DNA from: Saccharibacillus endophyticus
GTDB lineage: Bacteria; Bacillota; Bacilli; Paenibacillales; Paenibacillaceae
Assembly: GCF_013185185.1 (NCBI RefSeq)
Contig: NZ_JAAZWE010000005.1
Location: 62,001-126,000, forward strand
Length of the DNA stretch: 64,000 bases
Direction: 5' to 3'
The position numbers were made by a program, and so were the translations under genes. Under the pieces are notes generated by a model. That model made no database searches. It had not been told where the DNA came from and saw only the letters and a program-made list of their open reading frames with translations. Within the stretch, counting starts at the first letter, position 1. Each line of letters opens with the position of its first letter. Shown here in pieces: positions 18,142 to 29,100 of the stretch.

Positions 18142-18939
18142 TCACTGCGTCCAGTCCCTGCGCTGCCAACTCCATGTTCCTATTATAGCGCAGCCCGCCA
18201 GCATCGCGCAGAGCATCCACGCCAGCGAAGCGTCGCTGCCCGGAATCCCTCCGAGAAAACGGAACAGCGAATCCGATACCGACAGCAGGAAAGACAGCCG
18301 GTCCGAAACGTACAGTCCTCCGACGATCACGGCCAAGATTCCGACATAAGCCAGCACCGGATTCGGCAGCACCCGCGATACGACGCCCCCGATTCCGATC
18401 AGCGCCGAAAACACGCAGAACGCGAGCATATAAAATCCCAACGTGAAGCCGAGCGCGCCCGAACTGTCGAGCCGGCCGGCTCCCATCAGCGTCGTTTCTT
18501 CGACCGCGGGCATCGCGATCCGGGCGAACGCCGTTCCGACCGCCCAGGTGAACAGCGTCAGTCCTCCTACCGTCAGGCCGAGCACCAACCATTTGACCCC
18601 GAACAGTTTCGCGCGCGAGACCGGCCGGATCAAAACCGTTCGCAGCGCTCCCGAGGAGACGTCTCCTCCGAAGCTGTCCGCCGCCAGCATCGGAATCACG
18701 ACGAAATTCATCAGAATCGCGAGTTCCCTGAGAAGGAAAGGCGCCGTATTGAGCGAATCCAAAGCCACGCTGCGCCGCGGATCGTAAAAACTCGTGTTCA
18801 TCATCGTCAAAAATACGCATTCCAGCAGCGCGAACGCCATATAAACGATCAGCACGGCCCAGGTCCGTTTGCGCTTGAACACTCTCTGCGCCTCGCTGCG
18901 GACCATATTGCCCAGGCCGACTTTATTTTTGTTATTCAA
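18142..18939 (-). CDS. ABC-2-type permease, second membrane subunit of the operon
   Basis: 265 residues with six hydrophobic segments, beginning with a cytoplasmic stretch (NMVRSEAQRVFKRKRTWAVL) and an extracellular loop before SGALRTVLIRPVSRAKLFGVK, the ABC-2 coupling region seen in bacitracin and lantibiotic immunity transporters (BcrB, SpaE/G type). It overlaps the previous permease by 8 bp. Its 68-bp gap to the response regulator gene has no clear terminator. Role as one half of the membrane channel is inferred from pairing. Confidence 0.85.
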   Translation of the reverse strand: MNNKNKVGLGNMVRSEAQRVFKRKRTWAVLIVYMAFALLECVFLTMMNTSFYDPRRSVALDSLNTAPFLLRELAILMNFVVIPMLAADSFGGDVSSGALRTVLIRPVSRAKLFGVKWLVLGLTVGGLTLFTWAVGTAFARIAMPAVEETTLMGAGRLDSSGALGFTLGFYMLAFCVFSALIGIGGVVSRVLPNPVLAYVGILAVIVGGLYVSDRLSFLLSVSDSLFRFLGGIPGSDASLAWMLCAMLAGCAIIGTWSWQRRDWTQ

Positions 18940-19798
18940 ACGAATCCCTCCTTTTCCAAGCCCATGCCGTCATCCCGCCGAACAATATCGCGTAACCCGC
19001 CAGCACGCCGAAATTCCATACCGCCAGCCCGTGCAGGTTCGCGAGCGTCGCCGCCAGTCCTTCCCATTCGATCATGAGCAGCGACAGGAAATACATTCGC
19101 ATGTAGACGCCCGCGTCCAGCAGCGGCCGAAAATAGTTCAGCAGCGTAGGCGCCGCGTAAGACAACAGCAAAAAGCCGATCCCCGTTCCCAAAGCCGCCG
19201 TGGACGAACGCCCGATCGTCGCGATCCAGAAAAACACCGTCAACAAAACCGCCAGCGCCAATGCGGCCAATCCGTAATACGCCAGATCGTAAAATATTCC
19301 CTGCGCGTAAGAAACCGTGCCCGCCTCGTAAAAAAGCGGATAAGACGCCGGATTCGGAAATCCGAACCGTCCGATGACGACGGAGCTTAGAAAGTAAAGC
19401 GCAAGCTGAATCAGCACGAACGACAGGCAGGCCAGCCACTTTGCCGCCATGATCCGCGTCAGCGAAACGGCTCGCAGCATGCCCATCCGCAGCTGCCCGC
19501 CGCGGTATTCTTCGGTCACCGTCAAGCCCGCAAGCACCAGCATCATGCCGCTGAACGCGGTAACGAGCATCTCGGCCAGCGCCAGCACCGGCACATTGCC
19601 CGCCGTCGCGTATTCCGGAAGCGCCGGATCGAGCAGCGCGTTTTGGGACAGCAGGTACTTGGCCGACACAAGCGAGGCCGCCGGCGCGGTCAGCGCCATC
19701 AGGCGAACGGGCCGCCTTTTCCATAATCTTCTCCATTCCGCTTCCAACACCCGGGCAAACCGGACGCCTTCGATGTTTTCGTTCACCAACAAGCTCAT
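18932..19798 (-). CDS. ABC-2-type permease, first membrane subunit of the operon
   Basis: 288 residues from ATG 19798, which overlaps the ATPase stop codon (ATGA). Six hydrophobic segments and the motif EEYRGGQLRMGMLRAVSLTRIMAAKW, equivalent to the coupling helix of the partner permease. The longer frame up to 20719 runs antisense-in-frame through the ATPase gene and is not real. With its partner and the ATPase it forms a BcrAB/LanFEG-like exporter that probably removes a peptide antibiotic from the membrane. Confidence 0.85.
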   Translation of the reverse strand: MSLLVNENIEGVRFARVLEAEWRRLWKRRPVRLMALTAPAASLVSAKYLLSQNALLDPALPEYATAGNVPVLALAEMLVTAFSGMMLVLAGLTVTEEYRGGQLRMGMLRAVSLTRIMAAKWLACLSFVLIQLALYFLSSVVIGRFGFPNPASYPLFYEAGTVSYAQGIFYDLAYYGLAALALAVLLTVFFWIATIGRSSTAALGTGIGFLLLSYAAPTLLNYFRPLLDAGVYMRMYFLSLLMIEWEGLAATLANLHGLAVWNFGVLAGYAILFGGMTAWAWKRRDSFE

Positions 19799-20565
19799 CT
19801 CGTCATCATCTCCACGAAGGCGTCTTCCAGACTGCCGCTGCTGCCGATCATTTCTTCGCGGCTTCCCGAGAAGACCTGCTCGCCTTCGCGGATGACGACG
19901 ATGCGGTCGCAGATCTTTTGCAGTTCGTCCAAGAGGTGGCTGGATACGAGGATCGTTTTGCCGAACTCGGTTTTGAGCTTCAAGATCAACTCGCGCAGCT
20001 CGCGGATGCCCATGGGATCGAGTCCGTTCGCCGGTTCGTCCAGGATCAGCAGCTGCGGATCGCCGAGCAGCGCCTGCGCGATGCCCAGCCTCTGCTTCAT
20101 GCCGAGCGAATACGTTTTGACTTTCTCGTCGGCGCGCTTGTCCATTCGCACGACTTCCAACACTTCTTCGATCCGGCGCTTCCGCGCTTTGCGATCCGGC
20201 AGATTGGGATGCAGCAGCGCCAGATTGTCCAGATTTTCGCGCCCCGTCATATAAGGAAAGAAAATCGGCGACTCCACGATCGCGCCCACGTTCGCCACGG
20301 CGGCTTCGCGCTCGCGCACCACGCTGCGGCCGCCGATCAGGATGTCGCCCGAATCGGGACGGATCAGTCCGGTCATGACGCGGATCAGCGTCGTTTTGCC
20401 CGCTCCGTTGGGACCCAGCAGCCCGCAGATCTCTCCCTGCTCCACCGCGAAAGACACGTCTTTGAGCAGTATGCGCTTCCGCACCTTTTTCGTGACGTTG
20501 CCGACTTCCGCCAGCGGATGCGACGCCTGCGGAATCTCGATCGGTCTTTGTTGGATCTTTTCCAT
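19795..20565 (-). CDS. ABC transporter ATPase (bacitracin/lantibiotic-immunity type)
   Basis: 256 residues with Walker A GPNGAGKT, Q-loop VESPIFFPYM, signature YSLGMKQRLGIA, Walker B LLILDEPANGLD and H-loop VSSHLLDEL. The YSLGMKQR variant signature is typical of the drug-resistance subfamily (BcrA, LanF). The ATG at 20565 follows GGAGAAGG. It is the first gene of an operon with two permeases, a response regulator and a kinase. Energises export or membrane clearance of an antibiotic; the compound is unknown. Confidence 0.93.
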   Translation of the reverse strand: MEKIQQRPIEIPQASHPLAEVGNVTKKVRKRILLKDVSFAVEQGEICGLLGPNGAGKTTLIRVMTGLIRPDSGDILIGGRSVVREREAAVANVGAIVESPIFFPYMTGRENLDNLALLHPNLPDRKARKRRIEEVLEVVRMDKRADEKVKTYSLGMKQRLGIAQALLGDPQLLILDEPANGLDPMGIRELRELILKLKTEFGKTILVSSHLLDELQKICDRIVVIREGEQVFSGSREEMIGSSGSLEDAFVEMMTR

Positions 20566-20646
20566 GTTCTATCCTTCTCCTTTGCCGCGCCTGCGGTCCG
20601 TTTTCCGGAAGCCTTTCTTCCGATGAACCCAGTGTAGAAGGCAAAT

Positions 20647-20666
20647 CTAAAGAAACGCTAAAGAAA
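20647..20666 (-). promoter_or_regulatory. Direct repeat CTAAAGAAA x2, candidate response-regulator site
   Basis: Two identical 9-mers exactly 11 bp apart (20647 and 20658), the spacing used by OmpR-family dimers. A TACACT -10-like box lies 10-15 bp downstream on the minus strand, about 80 bp before the ATPase start. Suggests autoregulation of the operon. Confidence 0.5.
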
Positions 20667-20699
20667 GAGGCGAATTTTTCGTTCAGGTTTTTTTCGCAA

Positions 20700-20840
20700 A
20701 AAAAGTCAAAACGCGGCACCCGATCCGGCTACCTCAAGTCGGTCACCGCACACTCGCCGGAGCAGTTCGCCATGATGATGCAGGTTTTTCGGGGCAAAAA
20801 AATCAACGCGAAAAAAGCCCTCTTTTTAAAGGGCTCTCAA
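20700..20840 (+). other. Coding-like remnant of unknown origin between the two minus-strand transcripts
   Basis: One plus-strand frame reads SGYLKSVTAHSPEQFAMM then QVFRGKKINAKKAL without a stop, ending inside element D. It looks protein-like, but has no start codon or ribosome site and only about 45 residues, so it may be the tail of a decayed gene. I do not recognise the family. The rest of 20566-20860 holds the operon promoter region and the LysR terminator. Confidence 0.25.
20811..20835 (-). terminator. Terminator for the LysR-type regulator gene
   Basis: AGCCCT/AGGGCT hairpin followed on the minus strand by T6. Element D lies between it and the stop codon. Confidence 0.75.
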
Positions 20841-20855
20841 CGTGTCGAGAAAATT

Positions 20856-20943
20856 CGACGTAACTGGAAGCGAGAAGACGGAGAGAGAAATTCAGTATAG
20901 GAATGATAGCGACCGAAACGAATTTCTCTCGCAGCCTTCTCGC
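20856..20943 (-). repeat. Intergenic hairpin element D (shortened type II)
   Basis: P1 GAGAGAAATTC/GAATTTCTCTC and outer GCGAGAAG pairing are kept, and the 5' inner segment reads GTTTCGGTCGC as in type II, but P2, P3 and most of the 3' inner arm are missing. It abuts the LysR stop codon, and the outer flank CGTAACTGGAAG recurs at 63951-63961 and, inverted, with one base change in element B. Confidence 0.75.
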
Positions 20944-21858
20944 CTACCGCTTGCCGCTTCCTTCTTCCACCGGCGTGCCGCCCAACCATTCCCGCGTGAA
21001 CGAAATCCATTCGCGCGCCGCATACGATTGATATCGATCCTTCCGCCAGATCACGCCGAGCCTCCACCAAATCGCCGGCTCCTCCAAAGGCACGACGCTC
21101 ACCGCCTTGCCCGACGCCTGGCGGCAGATCGTTTCCGGCAGCAGCGCCACGCCGAGTCCTGCCGCTACCATCTCGCTGATCAAATCCCACTGCGAGCTTT
21201 CGTACACGATACGAGGCTGGAAGCCGGCTTGCAGACATTCATTAATAATGCGGTCATGCAGCGTGAAGTCTTCCCGGAAAAAGACGAAGTTCTCCTGCGC
21301 CAGCTCTTCCAGCTTTGCGCTCGATGCCCCGGACAAAGCATGCGAGGCCGGCACGATCAGGTTCAACCGTTCTTCGGCGAACTGAAAAGAGTCGAAGACG
21401 TCGAACGAGTGGGGAAGCACCACGACGCCGATATCGAGCAGTCCGTCGGCAACGTCGGACTCTACCTTTTTGGCTCCGTCTTCGAATACCTGAAGCGTCA
21501 CGTCGGGATAACGATTGTGGAACGCGCCGATCACCTTCGGGAAAAAGCTTGATCCGACCATGGGCGGCAGGCCGATCCGAATCTGTCCGCTTTTCAGCTC
21601 CGCCAGATCGCCGAGTTTTGCCGACAGGCTGGAGAACGATTGGGTGATCGCCTGCGCCTGTTCCATCACGACGCGCCCCGCATCGGTGAGTTCGATCCGC
21701 TTGCCGATTCGGTCAAACAATGTCGCGCCAAGTTCTTCCTCCAACTGGCGGATCGCTTTGCTGATCGCCGGTTGAGTGAGGTAAAGGGATTCGGCAGCTC
21801 GAGTGAAGCTTTTCAAACGTGCGGTCTCCAGAAAATAAGCCAAATGCCGAATGTCCAT
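20944..21858 (-). CDS. cidR: LysR-type regulator divergent from cidAB (CidR-like)
   Basis: 304 residues. The N-terminal helix-turn-helix reads FTRAAESLYLTQPAISKAIRQLEEELGATLFDR, standard for LysR proteins, followed by a periplasmic-binding-like effector domain (about 92-295) with IRIGLPPMVGSSFFP. It is divergent from cidA/cidB, the same order as B. subtilis ywbI-ywbH-ywbG and S. aureus cidR-cidAB, where CidR activates cidAB in response to acetate or pyruvate overflow. The symbol rests on this synteny. A TTCAT-N7-ATGAA site lies in the shared promoter region. Confidence 0.88.
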   Translation of the reverse strand: MDIRHLAYFLETARLKSFTRAAESLYLTQPAISKAIRQLEEELGATLFDRIGKRIELTDAGRVVMEQAQAITQSFSSLSAKLGDLAELKSGQIRIGLPPMVGSSFFPKVIGAFHNRYPDVTLQVFEDGAKKVESDVADGLLDIGVVVLPHSFDVFDSFQFAEERLNLIVPASHALSGASSAKLEELAQENFVFFREDFTLHDRIINECLQAGFQPRIVYESSQWDLISEMVAAGLGVALLPETICRQASGKAVSVVPLEEPAIWWRLGVIWRKDRYQSYAAREWISFTREWLGGTPVEEGSGKR

Positions 21859-21914
21859 AAGCTACCTCCATATCGAAAATACATAACCCTAAGGAATGAT
21901 CTTCATTCTTTATA

Positions 21915-21931
21915 TTCATTTTACTCATGAA
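21915..21931. promoter_or_regulatory. LysR-type box between cidR and cidA
   Basis: TTCAT-N7-ATGAA is an inverted repeat containing the T-N11-A pattern recognised by LysR proteins. It lies 57 bp from the cidR start and 94 bp from cidA. Confidence 0.5.
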
Positions 21932-22024
21932 AGAAAGAGATGTAAAATTTTCAATATAGAGAATCGGTTACAGAACATTTCTAGCATATTTTTCATATAT
22001 AACTCGGAAAGGAACGTCCCTTTT

Positions 22025-22396
22025 ATGAAAAAAGCACTGCTTGCCGCGATTCAGGTTGCGGGCCTGATGGGTTTCTCCCTGCTGATGAATCGGTTGGCGG
22101 TCTGGATGCACCTTCCGGTTCCCGGCAGCATCCTGGGCATATTCGTTTTATTCTTGCTTCTCCAATTTCGGATCGTGAAGCTGGAATGGGTCGAATTGGG
22201 CGCGAACTGGCTGCTGGCCGAGCTTCTGTTGTTCTTCATCCCTGCCGCCGTCGGCGTCATGAATTATATCCCGCTGCTTGAACAAGACGGAATCCGCATT
22301 CTGGCCGTCGTCATTCTGAGCACCCTGATCGTCATGGTCAGCTCAGGCCTGCTGGCAGGTGCCTTATCCAAAAGAAAGGAGAGTCGAGCCTCATGA
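22025..22396 (+). CDS. cidA: CidA/LrgA-family holin-like membrane protein
   Basis: 123 residues with four membrane helices. It starts at ATG 22025 behind GGAAAGGAACG; the longer frame from 21896 runs through the promoter region. Motifs VWMHLPVPGSILGIFVLFLL and FFIPAAVGVMNY are characteristic of LrgA/CidA. Family members oligomerise in the membrane and, with CidB, influence murein hydrolase activity, cell death and pyruvate handling. The stop overlaps the cidB start. Confidence 0.93.
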   Translation: MKKALLAAIQVAGLMGFSLLMNRLAVWMHLPVPGSILGIFVLFLLLQFRIVKLEWVELGANWLLAELLLFFIPAAVGVMNYIPLLEQDGIRILAVVILSTLIVMVSSGLLAGALSKRKESRAS

Positions 22397-23076
22397 TTAA
22401 CGAAGCCGTTACGTACCTGACCGCCACACTGATTATCTACTATGCCGCCAAGTGGGTATATCGCAAATATCCGCGCGTTTATCTATCGCCCTTGCTTGTC
22501 ACGCCGATTATTCTGGTTGTGCTGCTGCTTGCCACGCATTCGTCCTACGATAGCTACAACGCAGGCGGGGCTTGGCTCTCCAAACTGCTTCAGCCGGCTA
22601 CGGTCGCATTTGCCGTACCGCTGTATAAAAATCTCCAGACGCTTAAAAAACATGCGGGAGAGATTGTCGCAAGCGTGTTGTTCGGTTCTCTGATGGCTAT
22701 GCTGTCTTCAGCTCTGTTGGCTCGAATGATGCACCTCAACGGCGAACTCGCCAGCAGCCTTGTCCCTCGCTCGGTCACCACGCCTATTGCGATGAACGTC
22801 TCGCAGATGATTGGCGGCGTTCCCACTATCACGGCCGTGTTCGTCATCATGACCGGTTTGCTCGGCGCGATGATGGGCCCTTCCGTCGTTAAGCTGCTGC
22901 GCATCGAAGGCGATATCGCCCGCGGCGTTTTATTCGGAACGAGCGCGCACGGTACGGGGACTTCGAAAGCCTTCGAGTTGAATCCGCTGACCGGGACCAT
23001 TTCGAGTATTTCGATGATTCTTGCGGCTCTGTTCACCTTGTTGGCGGCGCCTGTGATGCTTGGGTTGCTGGGTTAA
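22393..23076 (+). CDS. cidB: CidB/LrgB-family membrane protein
   Basis: 227 residues with about six to seven hydrophobic segments. LVPRSVTTPIAMNVSQMIGG and FGTSAHGTGTSKAFELN are the conserved LrgB/CidB blocks. ATGA overlap with cidA means coupled translation. Acts with CidA in the membrane; the paired proteins are known for overflow-metabolite transport and autolysis control. Followed by a strong terminator. Confidence 0.94.
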   Translation: MINEAVTYLTATLIIYYAAKWVYRKYPRVYLSPLLVTPIILVVLLLATHSSYDSYNAGGAWLSKLLQPATVAFAVPLYKNLQTLKKHAGEIVASVLFGSLMAMLSSALLARMMHLNGELASSLVPRSVTTPIAMNVSQMIGGVPTITAVFVIMTGLLGAMMGPSVVKLLRIEGDIARGVLFGTSAHGTGTSKAFELNPLTGTISSISMILAALFTLLAAPVMLGLLG

Positions 23077-23106
23077 CGTTCGTTTTGCCACATCGTTATT
23101 TTCAAA

Positions 23107-23147
23107 AAAAGACCCCCGCCTCCACTTGTCGGAGAACGGGGGTCTTT
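23107..23147. terminator. Bidirectional terminator between cidB and the giant SLH gene
   Basis: AAAGACCCCCG/CGGGGGTCTTT stem with an inner CTCC/GGAG extension; A-run and T-run on the two sides. Confidence 0.85.
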
Positions 23148-23176
23148 AACTATTGCGTTTACTTTGATTATTTCGC

Positions 23177-26100
23177 TTACGATGTGAAGTTGTCGCTCAT
23201 GCGCTCGATCAATCGGACCAGGACGGTTGCCGCTTCGGCGCGCGTCGCATTGCCTTTCGGATCAAGCACGCCGTTCGTTTTGCCGATCAAAATGCCTTCT
23301 TCAAGCATCCGGCTGATCGGTTCTTTTGCCCAGTTGCCGACACGGTCGTAATCACGGAAAGCTTCTGCCGCTGCGTAATCCGGGCTGTTCGGGAATACGT
23401 CCGGATTCAGCCACAGCATGGCGTTGGTCAAAATTTTCGCCATTTCTTCGCGCGTAACCGGTTCGTCCGGATCGAAGTTGCCTCCGGTATAGCCGTTCAC
23501 GATCCCTTGTTCGTAAGCTCCTTGGATCGAAGCTGTATACCAACGGCCGGCCGGCGTATCCGAGAAGATCGGCGAATTCTGCGAATTGATACCCAGCAGG
23601 GTAGCGACCATCTTCGTAAACTGCGCCCGAGACAGCGTTTCGCGCGGTGCGAAGCTGCCGTCCGGCAGGCCGTCGATAACGCCGAGCGCGGCCAATCGTT
23701 CGATGGCGCTTTGCGCCCAGTACCCGGAGATATCGTTGAACGTGCGCGGTTCGCGCATCGTCAAGGTTACGATTCGGCCCGGTACGTCAAGTTCTTCGCC
23801 TTCACCTTCCGTTTCCGGCGTAACCGGATTCGTTTCCGGGGTGACGGGGTTAGCAGGGGTTACCGGACCCGCAGGCGCGGTTCCTCCGTCGCCTCCTCCT
23901 ACGCCCGTACCCGGTTCTTCTTCTTCGATACGCGCCGGGTAAACGATCGGCGTCGGCGCGCTTTGCGTCGCGCCTCTTGTCAGAGTAACTTGAATGTTGC
24001 CGCCGGCCTCATCGAGCGAAACCGGAATCGCGACGCTGGTCGCTCCCGGCTGAACTTGGGCGCGGCCGATGATCGTGGTGCCGTTGGCCGCATAGACCGT
24101 GACGATGTCGCCCGGTTGTACGTTGGATACGACGACGCTGCTGCCTGCTGCCCCATTGTTGTTGACCGCGACGCTGGCAGGTGCCGGTGCAGGTACCAAA
24201 GACGGCTCCGCTCCGTACGAAACGGTCGTTCTGCTGCTTTCGATGCCGCCGCGAGTGATCGAAACTTGCACGTTTCCTCCGCTTGGATTCAACGTTACCG
24301 GAATGACCCACGTTGCCGGATCGGAGCCGACGGTAACGCGATCGAGGATCGTCGTTCCGTTTGCCGCGTAAACGGTAATGATGTCTCCGGCTTGCAGATT
24401 CGTCAAAGTGACGTTGTCCGAGCTGCCCGTAATATTGTTGACGGTAATGCCGGCCGCGGCCGGCGCATCCAGCGTCGTCGGCTCTGCCGTATAGTTCGAA
24501 GAAGCCGGCGCGCTTTCCACATTGCCTCGCGTCAACGTTACGTTGACTGCGCTGCTTCCTTCAGGCAGGGTCACCGGAATCGTCAGCCTTCCCGCTTCTG
24601 TCGCGGTCGCTCGAGCCAGAATCGTCGTGCCGTTCGAAGCGTACACGGTGTACGTATCGCCGACTTGAACGTTATTGATCGTCACGCTGTCCTGAGATCC
24701 CAGGTTGTTGGTCACCTGGATATTCCCGACCGTCGGCACCGGTACGCTGCTAGATTCTGCCGCGTAAGGTTTGGTCGTCTTCGCGCTTTGTACGTTGCCG
24801 CGAGTGATCGCGACTTGAACATCGCCTGCCGCAGCACCCAACGTGACATTAAGAGTAACGGTTCCGGCAGTCGTGACTTCTGCCAAGCCCAACACGGTCA
24901 CGCCGTTGGCCGCGTACACGGTTACGACGTCGCCGACTTGAAGATTGGCGCTCGTTACCGTCACTTGGTCGCCGTTTCCGGTGTTGTTGGTAACGGTAAT
25001 ATCGGTTGCAGACGGCTGCGGAACGCTGCTCGTCTCCGCCGCGTAAGTCTGCGGCGTTTTCGAGCTTTCGATTCCGCCGCGAATGATCGAGACTCTGATG
25101 CCTCCGCCTTCGCTATCGAGCGTTACGGGAATCGTGACCGCCGTTTCTCCGCTCGCTGCTTCTGCTTGGCCCAAAATCGCTACGCCGCTGGCGCTGTACA
25201 CCGTTACGATATCTCCCGCTTGCACGTTATCCACCGTCACGGTATCGTTGCTGCCGGTGTTGTTTACGTACGTGATATCGCTTGCCGCGGGAGCTTGGAT
25301 TCCGCCCGGTTCAACGCCGTACGATTTCTCGGTCTTGGCGCTTTCCGTCGTTCCGCGCGTGATCGAGACCTCAATCTCGCCTCCTCCGCTAAGCAGCGTC
25401 ACGTCGATTGTGAGACTCGTTCCGTTTGCTGTCTCTTTGCCCAGAATCGCCACGCCGTCGGCCGCATAGACGGTAACCACGTCACCGGCTTGCAGGCCGT
25501 TTACTTGTACGCTGTCTCCGTTGCCTGCATTGTTGGTGACCGTGATGTCGGATTCGTCAGGCGCCGTAACCGCTCCCGGCTCGGCCGCATACCCTTTATC
25601 CGTCTTCGCGCTCTCCGTGCCGCCGCGCGTGACGGAAACTTGGATGCCTCCGCCTCCGCCGAGCAGCGTTACAGGGATGGTAAGCGTACCGTCCGCTTGC
25701 GCCGTCGCTCTTCCGAGAACCGCCGAACCGTCTGCCGTGTATACCGTCACGGTATCGCCGGATCGGATGTTCTGCACTTGTACGTTATCATCGTTGCCTG
25801 TGATGTTGTTGACCGTGATATCCGTATCCGCCGGAGCCGTCACGTTCGACGTTTCGCCCGTGTATGGCTTCGTCACTTTGCCGCTCTCCAACCCGTAACG
25901 CGTCACGGATACTTGTACGCTTCCTCCCGCAGGATTCAGCGCCACCGGAATTTCCAGTGTCGGAGAAGAAGTCGTTGCTGTTGCTTGTCCCAAGATCGTC
26001 GTTCCGTCAGAGCCGTAAACAATGAAGTGATCTCCCTCTTGAACGCCCGCTATAATCACCACGGAATCGGTTGATCCTGTATTGTTATTGACTGTGATGT

Positions 26101-29100
26101 TAGCGTCGATCGGATCTTGCGGCGCGACCGCATCATATACGACCGTCACGGGAGCACCGGAATCGGTCCCGCGGTTCACAATGACTTGAATCGTTCCGCC
26201 TTGCGGCCGGAACTCGAATCCGGCTGCCGTTGCCGTCGTTTCTCCCGTACCTACCGTCCCCGTCTCGACTTGCACGCCGTCGACGGTTACAGATACGGTG
26301 TCGTTCGGTTCAAGTCCGCTTACCGTGACCGTTCCCGCGTCGCGACTATAAACAATCTGCGTTACGCTCGGAGTAGGAGCAGCGCTTGTCGCCGCTCCGT
26401 TATAAACGTTAGGGCTCGACAGCGGCGCGCTCGTGATGCCGTCGCGCTCACGGACCGCGTCGAACGATCCTCCTCCCGCATCAAATCCGGAAGGAACCGG
26501 AATCGTGACGATGCCGTCCGAAACGGCGGTCGCCTGCGCGCTCACGCCTCCGCTCAAAATAATGGTATCGCCCGCCAAGATGCTAGGATCGGAAACCACT
26601 ACGGTACCCGAGCCGTCGGAATAAACCGTCGTCGCGAAACTCGCTCCGTCGAGATTAGGCACTGTTTCGGCCGAATACCCGACTTCCGTCTTCTCGCTCT
26701 CCAGCCCGTCTCGCGTAATCGAAACGGCCACGTTTCCGACACCGGTCGTCAATTCGACCGGAACGGTAACCGTAGACGCGCTTGCAGTTGCCTGTCCCAG
26801 CACGCGCGTCCCGTCTTCCGAGTAGACCCGAACGATATCACCCGGGGCAACGCCGCTAATCTCCACCGTATCGTTCGCCGTTCCCGGCTCGTTGGCAATC
26901 TGTACGTTCGCCGCCGACGGCGCGTCAGGCGCGGTCGGCGCTTCCGGTTCCGCAGAGTAAGTCTTCTCGCCGGAAAGCGCGCTTTGCAGACCGTTGCGCT
27001 CGATACGAATCTGAACGGCTCCTCCGTCCGCAAGCAGGATAACCGCTACCTCGACGGCAGATGCCTCAGCCGTGCTTTGGCCGAGCAATGTCGTTCCGTC
27101 AGCCGCATATACGCGAACGATATCGCCTGCGACCACGTCGCTTACGGTCACGCTGTCGTTTGTCGTTCCCGTTTGGTTATCGACCGTAATACTGCCTAAT
27201 GCGGGCGCCGCGGGCGCGGTAGGTCCTGCCGGCTCAGCGACATACGTCACCGGAGCAGAGAGCGCGCTTTGCAGACCGTCACGCTCGATGCGTACCCGAA
27301 CCGTTCCTCCTGCCGGGTCCAACGCTACCGCAACGACGGCACTCGTCTCGCCTGTCGGCACGGCATGCTGACCCAAAAGCGTCGTTCCGTTCGCTCCGTA
27401 TACGCGAACGATGTCGCCTGCTTGCACATTCGTGACCTCGACCGTATCATCGGCCGTTCCGATCGGATTGAGAACGGTTATGCTGCCTGCCGCCGGCGCG
27501 CTCGGCGCGGTCGGAGCCGCAGGCTCCGCTCCGTACCTTACGGGAGCGGACAACGTGCCTTGCAGATTGTTGCGTTCGATCCGAACTTGTACCGTGCCGC
27601 CGGCCGCGTTCAATACGACCGGGATCACGGTTTCCGTCGCTGTCGCCGTACGTTGTCCGAGCAGCGTCGTTCCGTCCGTTCCGTACACGCGGAGGATATC
27701 GCCGGCATTGACGTTATTTCCTGTCGTTACGGTAACCGTATCGTTTGTCGTTCCGGTCTGGTTGGAGACGGAGATCGCGCTTGCCGCGGGAGCTGCGGGA
27801 GCAGGTTCCTGCTCGTAACTGACCGGTACGGAGAGCGAACTTTCTACCCCGCCGCGTTCGATCGTGACTCGGACGCTGCCTCCGGATGCATTAAGTTCAA
27901 CCGGGATTTCGACGGTAGTATCCGTCGCGACCAGTTGGCCGAGCTGAACCGTTCCGTTCGCATTGTAGACGCGAACCAGATCGCCGGGTTGGACGTCTTC
28001 GACGACAACGACTCTGTCCGACGTGTTTCCTGCAGCGTTCGTTACTGTGATGTTCCCGGCTGCCGGAGCCGGCGGTGCCGGATCGCCAGGATAAGCGACC
28101 GCTGCGGATCGATCGCTCACCGCACCGGCGCGTTCGATCGTGACCGTCACGCTGCCGCCTTCCGATTTCAGGGTTACCGGAATCGTGGCGCTTGCCGCGG
28201 TTGCCGTCGCTTGTCCGATCGGATTCGCGATGCCCGCTTCATAGACGCGGATCCGATCGCCCGATTGAACATTGTCGACCGTCACGCGGTCCGTGGTCGT
28301 GCCCGCATCATTGGTTACCGTGATGTTCCCGACGGTCGGAGCATCCGGTTTCGGAGCGGTTTCCGCGCCGTACGATACCGAAGTCCGCGGACTCTCGAAG
28401 CCGCCGCGTTCAACGCTGACGTTAACCGTGCCCGCGCCGGCGTCCAATGCCACCGGTATCACCACGCTTGTTCCCGTCGACGTGCGTTCGCCGAGTTCCG
28501 CCGTTCCGTCCGCCGAGTAGACTCTGACAATGTCGCCCGATGCGACGCCCAGAACGATTACCGCGTCATTCGCCGTTCCCGGCGCATTGACCACGCTGAT
28601 ATCCGCCGCCGCAGGAGCCGGAGTTGCTGTCGGCTCGGCCGCGTACGGCTTCAATGTCCCGGTACTTTCCGCATTGCCGCGAACAATGCTGACCCGAACA
28701 TTTCCGGCCGAAGCTCCCAATTGTACGGGAACGATCGCGGTTGTTCCCGTCGCCGTCGATTCTCCCAACAAAGTCGCTCCGTTCGCCGTATAGACTCTCA
28801 CCCGATCTCCGTTGGAGACCCCTGACACGGTAACCGTATCGTTGGACGCGCCCGCGGCATTGTTGACGGCGATGTTTGCCGCCGCCGGAGCCGGAACCGC
28901 CGATGTTTCCGCCGGATATGCGACCGCCAACGGTCCGCTGGAGACTCCCGCGCGAAGCACGTTCAGCTTAAGGGTACTCGCGTACGACTTCAGTCTCAGC
29001 GTGCGCAGTACCGCAACGCCCGAAGTATTTGCCGTCGCCGTGCCGATATTCGTATCTTCGTCGTCGAAGAACTCGACGTCGTCGGCGGCCGCGAGACCCG

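Noticed and set aside
19800..20719. Extension of the first permease frame upstream
   Set aside because: It overlaps the ATPase gene, which has all ABC motifs; the permease starts at 19798 with ATGA overlap.
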